A stretch of 45,962 nt of DNA. Source: an uncultured Alphaproteobacteria bacterium. Lineage in GTDB: Bacteria; Pseudomonadota; Alphaproteobacteria; HIMB59. The notes below the pieces were generated by a model, which had not been told where the DNA came from, made no database searches, and was given only the letters and a program-made list of their open reading frames with translations. How positions within the stretch are numbered: position 1 is the first letter of the stretch; every line of letters begins with the position of its first letter. Position numbers and translations under genes: made by a program. Below are positions 21,118 through 30,604 of this stretch, piece after piece. The stretch is taken from contig CABXST010000005.1 in the NCBI GenBank assembly GCA_902514885.1, positions 1-45,962 on the forward strand. Direction: 5' to 3'.

Positions 21118-22200
21118 TTGAAAAATTCAAAAATCTTTTCAATTAATGGTAGAAAAATTGGACCAGATTTTCCACCTTACATTGTCGCTGAAATGTCAGG
21201 CAATCATAACCAAAGTATAGAAAAAGCTTTTAAACTTATTAATAAAGCGAAAGAGTCAGGTGCTGATGCTATTAAAATTCAAACATTCACTCCAGATACA
21301 ATTACAATTAATCATAATTCCCCAGAATTTTTCGTAAAAGGTGGTATTTGGGATGGAAGAAAACTTTATGACTTATATGAGGAAGCTCATACCCCATGGG
21401 ATTGGCATAAAAAATTATTTGAATATGCTAGAAATGTTGGGATTACCATTTTTTCATCTCCGTTTGATAATACTGCAATTGACCTTCTAGAGTCACTTGA
21501 TTGCCCAGCATATAAAATAGCTTCTCCAGAAATTGTGGACCATGAGCTTATTAAATATGCAGCAAAAACACAAAAACCAATTATCATATCAACTGGTATG
21601 GCATCAAAAAAAGAAATACACGACTCAATTAAAATTGCTAGAAAATATGGTTCAAACGAAATAATAGTTCTTCACTGTACCTCATCTTATCCGACTCCAT
21701 TTAATGAGTCAAATCTATCAACTATGAATGAAATAAAGAATTCTTTTGATATAATGGTAGGACTTTCAGATCATACTGAGGGAACATTGGTCTCATCAAT
21801 TTCAGTTTCGATGGGGGCTGTTTTAGTAGAAAAACACTTCACAATTGATCGCAAAGAGGGAGGCATAGATAGTAAATTCTCTTTAGAACCCCAAGAGCTT
21901 AAAGAACTTGTGTTACATGCAAATATAGCTACTAAAATTAATGGAAAACCATCATTTATGCCTACACATAGTGAAAAGTCCGTATTTGATAACAGAAGAT
22001 CTATATATGTGGTAAATAATATTCTTAAAGGTGAAATATTTAGCAATAAAAATATAAAATCTATCCGTCCAGGTTTGGGGTTAAGCCCAAAATATATGTC
22101 AAATGTTTTAGGTCTTTCCGCTTCGAGAGATTTAAAATTTGGTGAACCTTTAGAACTATCTATGATAAGTGAAAAATTTCAAACAAATCTTGATGACTAA
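21118..22200 (+). CDS. pseI: Pseudaminic acid synthase PseI (NeuB family)
   Basis: GPDFPPYIVAEMSGNHNQSIEKAF, DAIKIQTFTPDTIT, YKIASPEIVDHELI, VGLSDHTEGT, EKHFTIDRKEGGIDSKFSLEP; SAF domain; TTG start. Confidence 0.92.
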   Translation: MKNSKIFSINGRKIGPDFPPYIVAEMSGNHNQSIEKAFKLINKAKESGADAIKIQTFTPDTITINHNSPEFFVKGGIWDGRKLYDLYEEAHTPWDWHKKLFEYARNVGITIFSSPFDNTAIDLLESLDCPAYKIASPEIVDHELIKYAAKTQKPIIISTGMASKKEIHDSIKIARKYGSNEIIVLHCTSSYPTPFNESNLSTMNEIKNSFDIMVGLSDHTEGTLVSSISVSMGAVLVEKHFTIDRKEGGIDSKFSLEPQELKELVLHANIATKINGKPSFMPTHSEKSVFDNRRSIYVVNNILKGEIFSNKNIKSIRPGLGLSPKYMSNVLGLSASRDLKFGEPLELSMISEKFQTNLDD

Positions 22201-22885
22201 ATCAATTTGTATAATACCCGCTAGAGGGGGAAGTAAAAGAATTCCGAGAAAAAATATGAAATTATTTAGAAAAAAACCAATTATTTTATGGTCTATCAAT
22301 GCAGCCAAATTATCAAAATCATTTGATGAAATTATGGTTTCTACTGATGATAAAAATATTGCTGAATATGCAAGAAATAATGGAGTGAACGTGCCATTTA
22401 TGCGTTCAAAGTTAAATTCAGATGATAAGTCAACCACTTCTGATGTAATATTTGAAGTACTTAAGAATTACAATAATAAGGGAAAAAAATTTGATTTAGC
22501 TTGTTGTTTATATCCCACTGCTCCATTAATTACGTCAAAAAGTATCAATAATGGTAAGTTAGAACTTACAAGAAGTAAGTTTAATGTGATTATGCCTGTA
22601 ACTAAATTGAATCCTTCAATTTGGAGATCATTCAATAGAAAAAAAAATGGTTTAATAGAATTAAATTTTCCCAAAAATATTTCTACCAGAAGTCAAGATC
22701 TACCTATTACATATTTAGATGCTGGTCAATGGTATTGGTTTTGGGTTAAGCCTTTTTTAAAAAGTAAAAGCTTAATTGGAAATAAAACTGGTTCAATTGT
22801 TTTATCCAACGATGTTGCTCAGGATATTGACACTGAGGAAGATTGGAAAGAGGCTGAAAGAAAACATAAAATTTTATTTAAATGA
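22193..22885 (+). CDS. pseF: Pseudaminic acid cytidylyltransferase PseF
   Basis: MTKSICIIPARGGSKRIPRKNMKLFRKKPIILWSINAA, MVSTDDKNIAEYA, CLYPTAPLIT; ATG at 22193 overlaps pseI stop. Confidence 0.9.
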   Translation: MTKSICIIPARGGSKRIPRKNMKLFRKKPIILWSINAAKLSKSFDEIMVSTDDKNIAEYARNNGVNVPFMRSKLNSDDKSTTSDVIFEVLKNYNNKGKKFDLACCLYPTAPLITSKSINNGKLELTRSKFNVIMPVTKLNPSIWRSFNRKKNGLIELNFPKNISTRSQDLPITYLDAGQWYWFWVKPFLKSKSLIGNKTGSIVLSNDVAQDIDTEEDWKEAERKHKILFK

Positions 22886-23763
22886 AAGAACCAAGAATAA
22901 AAAAAAATAAATTAGGATATTTTGAATTAGTTAACAAACCTACTCGTCAAAAATTATCCTCTTATTATGAAAGACAATATTATCAAAAAGAAAAAAGCAC
23001 TTATAGGCATGAATATACAAAAGATGAGTTAAAACTTATTGATCATAGAATTCAAATAAAATATTCAAAGCTTTTAAAATTATATAGTTTTAAAAAACAA
23101 AGCAAAATTCTTGATGTTGGCTGTGGTGAGGGATATGTGATGAAATATTTTTTAAATAAAGGATGGGATGTATCCGGTATCGATTTTAGTTTATCTGCAA
23201 TAAAAATTAATAATCCTCAATTAATTAAACTTATTAACATAGGAGATATATTTGATTTAATAGACAGAGAAATAATATCTAAGAAAAAATATGATGTTTT
23301 GTGGCTTGGTAATGTTCTTGAGCATGTACTCTCTCCTGAAAGCTTATTAATTAAATTAAAAAAAATCATTAAAAAAAAAGGTTTTTTGGTAGTTACCGTT
23401 CCTAATGATATTTCTTTTTATCACGACTCTTTATTGAAGGACAAATTAATTAGCAAAAGATTTTGGATTGCAGCACCTGACCACATATCATATTTTTCGA
23501 AAACGAGTTTAGAAAATATTGCTAAATTTACAGGTTGGAATTCAGAGGGTATGATGTCTGATTTTCCTGTTAATTTTTTCTTATCAAATTCAGAGTCAAA
23601 TTATATAAATAAAAATCGAAAAGGAAAAAATGTTCATTTAGCAAGAATATATTTAGAAAAAATTATTTCAAACTCCAATATTGATAATGTCATTAATTTT
23701 TATTCATCATTAGCAAATCTTGAATTAGGAAGAAATTTAACTGCTTACCTAAGACCTATTTAA
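22882..23763 (+). CDS. Class I SAM-dependent methyltransferase
   Basis: KILDVGCGEGYVMKYFLNKGWDVSGIDFS, VLWLGNVLEHVLSPESLLIKLKKIIKKKGFLVVTVPND. Confidence 0.88.
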   Translation: MKEPRIKKNKLGYFELVNKPTRQKLSSYYERQYYQKEKSTYRHEYTKDELKLIDHRIQIKYSKLLKLYSFKKQSKILDVGCGEGYVMKYFLNKGWDVSGIDFSLSAIKINNPQLIKLINIGDIFDLIDREIISKKKYDVLWLGNVLEHVLSPESLLIKLKKIIKKKGFLVVTVPNDISFYHDSLLKDKLISKRFWIAAPDHISYFSKTSLENIAKFTGWNSEGMMSDFPVNFFLSNSESNYINKNRKGKNVHLARIYLEKIISNSNIDNVINFYSSLANLELGRNLTAYLRPI

Positions 23764-23827
23764 AGTATATCATATTAATGTTTTTTTAACTCTTGTTTTA
23801 TGAATTAAATTATTATTTTGAATTGAA

Positions 23828-24442
23828 TTGATTAATAAAAAAAATAAAAATTTTTTTGGCCAAGGTCCTTACAAAGTTATGACTAAAAGTGAATTAAAAT
23901 TATCAAATTTTTATAAAGTTAGAGCCGTTCAACCCGAAGAAATTGAAATGATTAGAAAAATGCGAAATAGTCAAATTGATGTATTAAGGCAATCAAAAAT
24001 TATTAATTTCCAAAATCAAATTAATTATTTTAAAGAGAATATTTGGCCAGATAAAAAATTAAAAAAGCCTAAAAATATTTTGTTATCTATTTTTTTTAAT
24101 GATTCTTTTATAGGTTATGGTGGACTTGTTCATATTAACTGGATTGATTTAATAGCTGAGATATCTTTTTTATTAGATCCCTCTATTCAAAAAAAAAATT
24201 CAACTTTCGTATATATATTTGAAAAATGGCTAGATTTAGTAAAAAGATTTGCATTTGACGATTTAGGTCTGAAAAAACTTACTACAGAAACATATAGTAT
24301 TAGAAAGAGTCATATTTCTGTTCTTGAAAAATCCAACTTTCAATGTGAAGGTATTTTGAAAGACCATATAATAATAAGAGGTAAAAAAATGGACTCTGTT
24401 CTGCACAGCTATTCTTTAACAGAGTGGAGGAAAAATGGTTAA
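23828..24442 (+). CDS. pseH: GNAT-family acetyltransferase, PseH-like
   Basis: YKVRAVQPEEIEMIRKMRNSQIDVLRQSKIINFQNQINYF...FIGYGGLVHINWI...LDPS...SVLEKSNFQCEGILKDHIIIRGKKMDSVLHSYSLTEW; position in Pse gene set; start codon uncertain. Confidence 0.7.
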   Translation: MINKKNKNFFGQGPYKVMTKSELKLSNFYKVRAVQPEEIEMIRKMRNSQIDVLRQSKIINFQNQINYFKENIWPDKKLKKPKNILLSIFFNDSFIGYGGLVHINWIDLIAEISFLLDPSIQKKNSTFVYIFEKWLDLVKRFAFDDLGLKKLTTETYSIRKSHISVLEKSNFQCEGILKDHIIIRGKKMDSVLHSYSLTEWRKNG

Positions 24443-25397
24443 CGAATCTATTTTAGTTACAAGCTCATCAATCAAATTTTCTCTCATAGAATGTATTAAA
24501 AATGCAGCGAGTAGAATAAACCCAAAAATTTCAATTATCGCAGGAGATAGTGATAAAAGTGTTCCATCAAGATATTTAGTTGATAATTTTTGGCACATGC
24601 CAATCTTAGATAAACTCAGTATTAAAGATATTATTTCTGAGTGTGAAAATAAAAATATTAAAACTATTTTGCCAAGTAGGGATGAAGAATTAGTATATTG
24701 GGCTAAAATTAAAGAAGAACTAGAATTTAAAAATATCTTTACAATCATCTCTCCACTAAGAGCTATCGAAATTTGTTTTGATAAATTAAAATTTTCATTT
24801 TTTTGCCAGAAATTAAATATGCCCTGTATACAAACATCTATTGATATAAATAATTTGAATACAGATCTTTACGTAGTGAAAGAGCGTTACGGATCTGGAT
24901 CAAAAAAAATTATATTAAAAGCTACAAAAAAGATAGCAATTAAAGAGTCATTAAATTTTATCGAACCTATATTTCAGCCATACATTGAAGGCAGTGAAAT
25001 TAGTGTAGATATTTGGTTGACTAATAAATCAAAAGTTTATGGATTGGTTTTAAGAAAAAGAAATAAAGTTGTAAACGGAGAAAGCCAAATTACCTCTACT
25101 TTTAGAAATTTAAAATTAGAAAAGTTTTTTATTAAGTTTATAGAATCATTTGGACTAACTGGGCCAGTCGTTCTACAAGCAATTTTGGATGACAATGATA
25201 TTCATATAATCGAGGTAAATGCTCGATTTGGTGGAGCTTCATCAGCTTCAATATCAATGGGTTTGGATATGTTATATTGGTCTTTATTTGAGAGATACCA
25301 TCCTTATAAAAATTTACCTAAATTTAAAAGAAATAAAAAAAATATTACACAAATCCGAATAACTAAGGATATTTTGGTTGATGATCTTAATCTTTGA
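24435..25397 (+). CDS. ATP-grasp domain protein (carbamoyl-phosphate-synthase-like ligase)
   Basis: VVKERYGSGSKKI, FQPYIEGSEISVDIWL, IHIIEVNARFGGASSASISMGLDML. Confidence 0.82.
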   Translation: MVNESILVTSSSIKFSLIECIKNAASRINPKISIIAGDSDKSVPSRYLVDNFWHMPILDKLSIKDIISECENKNIKTILPSRDEELVYWAKIKEELEFKNIFTIISPLRAIEICFDKLKFSFFCQKLNMPCIQTSIDINNLNTDLYVVKERYGSGSKKIILKATKKIAIKESLNFIEPIFQPYIEGSEISVDIWLTNKSKVYGLVLRKRNKVVNGESQITSTFRNLKLEKFFIKFIESFGLTGPVVLQAILDDNDIHIIEVNARFGGASSASISMGLDMLYWSLFERYHPYKNLPKFKRNKKNITQIRITKDILVDDLNL

Positions 25398-26067
25398 TCT
25401 CGATGACACACTTTATAGTGAAACAGAATTTGTTAAGGGAGGATTTAGAGCAGTTGCAAGATATGCAAACATTAAATGGGGGTGGAATTACCAAAAATCT
25501 ATCTCAACTTTAAACAAAATATTTACAAATAATGGTAGAAATAAGGTTTTTGATCACTGGCTTATCATCAATGATAATTGGTCTAAAAAAAATATCGACA
25601 AATTAATACAAGTTTATAGGTACCATAATCCAAAAATAAATTTATTTAATTCAGCAAAAAAAATTTTAAAGAAGTATAAAAATGTTACACCTTTGTATTT
25701 AGTTACAGATGGTAATAAAAATGTTCAATCTCATAAAATCAATTCCTTAAATTTATGGACAATATTTAATAGGATTTTTATAACTCACAGATACGGCTAT
25801 GAAGCTGCAAAACCATCTATTCATTGTTTTAAAATAATAAAGAGAAAGACTGGTGTAAAGTGGTCTGAGATGATTTACATAGGTGATAATCCAAAAAAAG
25901 ATTTTATTAATTTGAATAAAATTGGTGTATTTACAATAAGGGTTTTGACTGGGTCTTATAAAAATTTAAAAGTTAGTAAAAATTATGAAGCTAATGTCAG
26001 AATAATGAGTCTTGACGATCTTCCAAGTGTTCTTAATAATAGATATCAAAATCACATTAAAAAATGA
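25381..26067 (+). CDS. HAD-superfamily hydrolase
   Basis: MILIFDLDDTLYSE motif I, LVTDG, YIGDNPKKDFINLNKIG; ATG at 25381 preferred; overlaps ATP-grasp 3' end. Confidence 0.85.
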   Translation: MILIFDLDDTLYSETEFVKGGFRAVARYANIKWGWNYQKSISTLNKIFTNNGRNKVFDHWLIINDNWSKKNIDKLIQVYRYHNPKINLFNSAKKILKKYKNVTPLYLVTDGNKNVQSHKINSLNLWTIFNRIFITHRYGYEAAKPSIHCFKIIKRKTGVKWSEMIYIGDNPKKDFINLNKIGVFTIRVLTGSYKNLKVSKNYEANVRIMSLDDLPSVLNNRYQNHIKK

Positions 26068-27113
26068 AAAAAAAAAAATTTGTGTTGCACGTAATTGATA
26101 GTATTAGTGGGGGAGGTGCAGAAAAAATAGTGAGAGATTTAGTAAAAAAAAATAATTCAAAAATAAATTTTTTACAAGATTATTATGAACTATCTCCCCA
26201 TAAATTTTCTATAATTAAATTTATTATTAGAACATTTTACTTATTTAAGCGCATAAAATTTTTAAAAAAAAAAGGTTATCAAATTATTTTTCACGCACAT
26301 TTAACTAAAGCCATATATCTATCCGCTTTTGCAAGGATATATAAATGTAAAATAGTTATTACGGAACATAATACTTGGAATAAGAGAAGAAAATTTAAAT
26401 TCTTAATACCATTTGAGTATTATATTTATCACAACGCTGAATTTGTAGTTTCTATTTCTAATGCAGTAAAAGATAATTTATTAAAATGGTTAAGAAACGA
26501 AAATACAAATAATACTAAGTTCAAAGTCATTTATAATGGCATTTCAGATAATTATATTAAGAGCAAAAAAAAAATATTAGAAAATAAAAAGGTAGTAAAA
26601 CTCTTAATAGTAGGTTCTTTAACACATCAAAAAGGGATAGATTTATCATTAAATTTATTAAGAAATTTGAAATTCGAAAACTGGACATGTAACATTGTCG
26701 GTGATGGTCCAGAAAAACAAAACCTCATAAAATTAACAAAAAAGTTTAATCTAGAAAATAGAGTTCAATATAAAGGTTATATAGAAAACATTAACGATAT
26801 ATATTCAGATTCAGATATTTTGCTTATTACATCTCGTTGGGAGGGTTTTGGTTTAGTTGCTGTAGAGGCTTTATTATCTGGTTTAGTAATATTATGGTCA
26901 AAAGTGCCAGGTTTAAGCGAGGTTCTTGAAAGTTGTGACACAGCTATTAAATTTGATCTATTGGATCAAACTGACTTTGAGAAGTCATTAAAATTGGCAA
27001 TAAATAAATTAAAAAATCAACCTCTTACATCAGAAAAATCTTACAAACATGGGTTACTGTTTTCAACAGATAGAATGGCAAAAGGATACAATACTATTTA
27101 TCAAGGAATTTAA
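26064..27113 (+). CDS. Glycosyltransferase (GT-B, family 4 type)
   Basis: HVIDSISGGGAEKIVRDL, LLIVGSLTHQKGIDLSL, SDILLITSRWEGFGLVAVEALLSG. Confidence 0.9.
   Translation: MKKKKFVLHVIDSISGGGAEKIVRDLVKKNNSKINFLQDYYELSPHKFSIIKFIIRTFYLFKRIKFLKKKGYQIIFHAHLTKAIYLSAFARIYKCKIVITEHNTWNKRRKFKFLIPFEYYIYHNAEFVVSISNAVKDNLLKWLRNENTNNTKFKVIYNGISDNYIKSKKKILENKKVVKLLIVGSLTHQKGIDLSLNLLRNLKFENWTCNIVGDGPEKQNLIKLTKKFNLENRVQYKGYIENINDIYSDSDILLITSRWEGFGLVAVEALLSGLVILWSKVPGLSEVLESCDTAIKFDLLDQTDFEKSLKLAINKLKNQPLTSEKSYKHGLLFSTDRMAKGYNTIYQGI
26067..26078 (+). repeat. A12 homopolymer directly after the start codon of a glycosyltransferase gene
   Basis: ATG followed by 12 consecutive A. Confidence 0.9.
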
Positions 27114-27115
27114 AA

Positions 27116-28426
27116 TTGAAACAAATTAATTTATTATTATTTAATCGAATTTTGTTTAAAGTTCTGCCCTATATTTCAAAATTGCTATCAATTGATTTAT
27201 TATCACGTTTATTGATTATTACTGCTCATAGAGAAAAATATCATCATCCTACAAACAAAAATAAATTCAATATTCTTGTTATAAATGTTCCAGGAGGAGA
27301 TTTAGATATTTATGAGTCAATGAAGTTTTCAAATACAAGTTATGAATTCATTTTTTTACCTAAAAGTATTTTTGATATCATTTACAAATCTTTTAATGGA
27401 TACATAAAGCCCGATTGGGCCGGTGTTGAAGATATCAATAGATATAAAAAATACAATATCTTTATAGAAAAATTATTCAATTTATTAAATAAAAAATTTA
27501 ATTTAACAGCTATAGTCACATTTAATTTTATTTATCAATCTATTCATCCTTTAAATAACTATTTAATTGATAAGAACGTCCCAGTAATTTTATACTACAA
27601 AGAATGTTTTAGAACACCTAAAACATTTAAATTGATTGAACAAAAAATTAATCAAATCAATATTAATTATTTATCAAAAATTACTTTATGTGTACAAAAC
27701 AGAGATATGTATGATGTATTGGGTAATATATTTAAAAAAAAAAAGATAATTAATTTGGTTGGGCAAGCAAGATCAACAAGTTCTATTAACTATTTTAATA
27801 TCAATAATGAAAAACCAAAAAAAATTAATAATATTATATTTTTTTCTATCTCTCCAAAGGCTGGTTTTCCAAATTTTCAAACTGAGGGTCTTACTGGCAT
27901 AACTGATAGTTGTAGAAATTATATACAAAATATCGATCTATCGATTTATAATAGAGAAATATACAAAATATTATTTAATTTTTTTGAAGAAAACTCTGAG
28001 CTAAATTCATTCATAATAAAATCAAAAAAAAATTTAGTAACATTTCCAGTTGATAAAAAAGTTAAAATATTAAGCGGTGGACCCAGATTAGATCTAGTTA
28101 GTAATAATTCATTAGTGATAGCTTGTAATTCAACTGCAATAATTGAAAGTTTAATTCGTGGAGCGACTTGTATACACTTTGCCCCATATGATACAAATAT
28201 TGCAGAGTCTAGGGACTTTTTTCATAAATTTAATGACACAGATATTATTGAATGCAACTCTCTTTCTGAGCTTAATGTTAAATTAAATTATTTATTTGAA
28301 AATAAAGATTTAAAGTTAAAAAAAATTGATAGATCAAAATTAATTGATAGGTATTTATTTAATTCTGATGGTAAAGCTGGTCAAAGATTTTGGAAAGTTT
28401 TGAGTGATACGTGCAAAATAAATTGA
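27116..28426 (+). CDS. Surface carbohydrate biosynthesis protein, GT-B-like (KpsC/S or glycerophosphotransferase-like C-terminus)
   Basis: KVKILSGGPRLDLVSNNSLVIACNSTAIIESLIRGATCIHF resembles C-terminal donor-side motif of capsule/polyol-P transferases. Confidence 0.55.
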   Translation: MKQINLLLFNRILFKVLPYISKLLSIDLLSRLLIITAHREKYHHPTNKNKFNILVINVPGGDLDIYESMKFSNTSYEFIFLPKSIFDIIYKSFNGYIKPDWAGVEDINRYKKYNIFIEKLFNLLNKKFNLTAIVTFNFIYQSIHPLNNYLIDKNVPVILYYKECFRTPKTFKLIEQKINQININYLSKITLCVQNRDMYDVLGNIFKKKKIINLVGQARSTSSINYFNINNEKPKKINNIIFFSISPKAGFPNFQTEGLTGITDSCRNYIQNIDLSIYNREIYKILFNFFEENSELNSFIIKSKKNLVTFPVDKKVKILSGGPRLDLVSNNSLVIACNSTAIIESLIRGATCIHFAPYDTNIAESRDFFHKFNDTDIIECNSLSELNVKLNYLFENKDLKLKKIDRSKLIDRYLFNSDGKAGQRFWKVLSDTCKIN

Positions 28427-29541
28427 ATTTAGTTTATTTTGGACACGTAGATATACCCTCAAAAAGAGCTTATGCAGTAAATATGATGCATATGTGTGAC
28501 TCCTTAAGTAAATATTTTAATGTCAAACTTTTAGCTTTATTTGCGCAAACAAATATTTCAATCAACCAAATTAGAGATAAATATAATGTCTCATCTGACT
28601 TTAAAATCTCCTTACTAAAAGTACCAAGAATTTATTTTTTTGAGTCTTTAATTTTTGTTTTTAAAGGATTTTCTAAAATAATATTTAAAAGCAAGATAGA
28701 TATAATTTACTCAAGAGATTTATTAGCTGCATTTATAGGTATTATGTTTGGATTTAATGTTCTGTTTGAAGCTCATATGCCTTTAAAAAAAAAAAGACAT
28801 ATATTTTTATTTAAATTAATTTCAGGATTTAAAAAATTTAAATTAATATGTATCTCAAATAGTTTATCCAAAAAGTATAAATTAGACTTTTTGAATTTAG
28901 ACAGCAAAAAGATTATAATTTTACCCGATGGGGCAAAAATATCTAATAAACCACAAAAAAATATTTTAGATAAAAATAATAATTATGAAAATATATCTTA
29001 CGGATATGTTGGAAATTTATTTAAAGGTAAAGGTATGGAAATTATAGCACCTTTAAGTTGGATTATGAAAGATAGAACATTTCATATAATAGGAGGCAAT
29101 CAAAGAGACATAACTTATTGGAAAAAAAAATGCAATTTTAATGTTATCTTTTATGGTTTTGTTGATCAAAAACAACTGAATAATCTCTACAACAACTTTG
29201 ATGTTGCTTTGTTACCTTTACAACCATTAATATCTCCTGATGGAGGTGACTCTAATATAGCTAAGTACACTTCGCCAATGAAAATGTTTGAATACATTTC
29301 TCATCAGAAACTGATAGTTTCCTCTAATTTACCTGTTTTGTTAGAAGTTCTTAAAAATGATTTTAATTCAATTATTATCCAAGAAAATATACCAGAAGCT
29401 TGGTATGAAAAATTAATAGAAATTGAAAATGATAAAGATAGACTAATAAAAATAACTAGTAATGCTTATGAGGAGCTTATTAATTTGTATTCTTGGGATG
29501 TAAGAGCTTCAAGGTTAGTTAATTTCATATCAAATGAATAA
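28411..29541 (+). CDS. Glycosyltransferase (GT-B)
   Basis: IIYSRDLLAAFIGIMFGFNVLFEAHMPL, SYGYVGNLFKGKGMEII, SPMKMFEYISHQKLIVSSNLPVLLEVL. Confidence 0.85.
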   Translation: MQNKLNLVYFGHVDIPSKRAYAVNMMHMCDSLSKYFNVKLLALFAQTNISINQIRDKYNVSSDFKISLLKVPRIYFFESLIFVFKGFSKIIFKSKIDIIYSRDLLAAFIGIMFGFNVLFEAHMPLKKKRHIFLFKLISGFKKFKLICISNSLSKKYKLDFLNLDSKKIIILPDGAKISNKPQKNILDKNNNYENISYGYVGNLFKGKGMEIIAPLSWIMKDRTFHIIGGNQRDITYWKKKCNFNVIFYGFVDQKQLNNLYNNFDVALLPLQPLISPDGGDSNIAKYTSPMKMFEYISHQKLIVSSNLPVLLEVLKNDFNSIIIQENIPEAWYEKLIEIENDKDRLIKITSNAYEELINLYSWDVRASRLVNFISNE

Positions 29542-30604
29542 AATGTGGTTCATTGCATCAAAAGTACCACATCAAGAATTTGGAGCTAGCGGTGGTGATA
29601 TTTCAAATTACTTAGAGTTAAAACGTCTGTCAGAAAATTACGATATATCTATTTTTTCAATCTTTTCATTTAGGCAAATAAATAATTTAAGAGAAATAAT
29701 TTTAAAAAAAAAAAAATTAAGTAGCTTGAATAACCTACCAATATTTTTTGCAATTTTAAATAAATTCTTAATATTACCAATAAAAATTGTTTTTAATTAC
29801 TCTTCATATCCAGATACAGTTTTCTTAACACGAGGTGGCATTGCATACGGTAGGCTGATTAGATTTTTATTTGGTAATCGATGTAAAATTTATATTATAG
29901 TAAGAGCATATGAAGATTTAAATTTTTCTAATAATACTACTATACTTCCTAAAAAATCTTTATGGAGAATGCTAGATTATAAATTTTCTTTCTTTTTTGT
30001 AAAATTAGGCTTTAAGGTATCAAACAAAATTATTGTTAATAGTAATTTTATGAAAAGTAAAATGATTAATTTATTAGATAATTCCATCAATCAAATTAAA
30101 GTTGTATATCCTAAAACTTATATGAAAAAAAAAATTCCCTATTTCAAAAATATAAAAAGTATAGGCTTTATAAATAGAGGTGAACACAAAGGCACAACTT
30201 TTATTAATGAATTAGCAACTCAATTAAATCAATATAATTTCTATATTTTTGGAGATAAATTAGAGACAAACTTAACTAACGTTATTCAATTTGGATATCA
30301 AACCAATAGAGAGTTTATTTATGATAAAATTCAGCTAATATTGGTTCCCTCAATCTGGCCAGAGCCTTATGGTAGAGTGGCAAGTGAGGCTATTATATCT
30401 GGTGTTCCCTGTTTAGTTCATAATATTGGTGGATTAGCTGAAGCAGTAAATTCTGATATATTTAAATTAGATAATCTTGATACATATTTATGGGCAGAAA
30501 AAATTAATTGGATAAATAAAAATATAACTAAAGTTATTACTGAGTTAAAAAAATCGCAATTAACTCTTTTGGAGCGTGAAAAAAAAAACCTAGGATGGAT
30601 ATAA
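29534..30604 (+). CDS. Glycosyltransferase (GT-B, family 4 type)
   Basis: KSIGFINRGEHKGTTFINELA, LVPSIWPEPYGRVASEAIISGVPCLVHNIGGLAEAV. Confidence 0.85.
   Translation: MNKMWFIASKVPHQEFGASGGDISNYLELKRLSENYDISIFSIFSFRQINNLREIILKKKKLSSLNNLPIFFAILNKFLILPIKIVFNYSSYPDTVFLTRGGIAYGRLIRFLFGNRCKIYIIVRAYEDLNFSNNTTILPKKSLWRMLDYKFSFFFVKLGFKVSNKIIVNSNFMKSKMINLLDNSINQIKVVYPKTYMKKKIPYFKNIKSIGFINRGEHKGTTFINELATQLNQYNFYIFGDKLETNLTNVIQFGYQTNREFIYDKIQLILVPSIWPEPYGRVASEAIISGVPCLVHNIGGLAEAVNSDIFKLDNLDTYLWAEKINWINKNITKVITELKKSQLTLLEREKKNLGWI
29704..29716 (+). repeat. A13 homopolymer inside a glycosyltransferase CDS
   Basis: ATT TTA (AAA)4 TTA: 13 consecutive A in coding sequence. Confidence 0.9.

Noticed and set aside
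29534-30604. Possible frameshift joining the GT at 29534 to the ORF at 30595 because they overlap
   Set aside because: Each ORF has its own complete family pattern and the 10-nt overlap has an ATG start (30595), typical of translational coupling in this operon.
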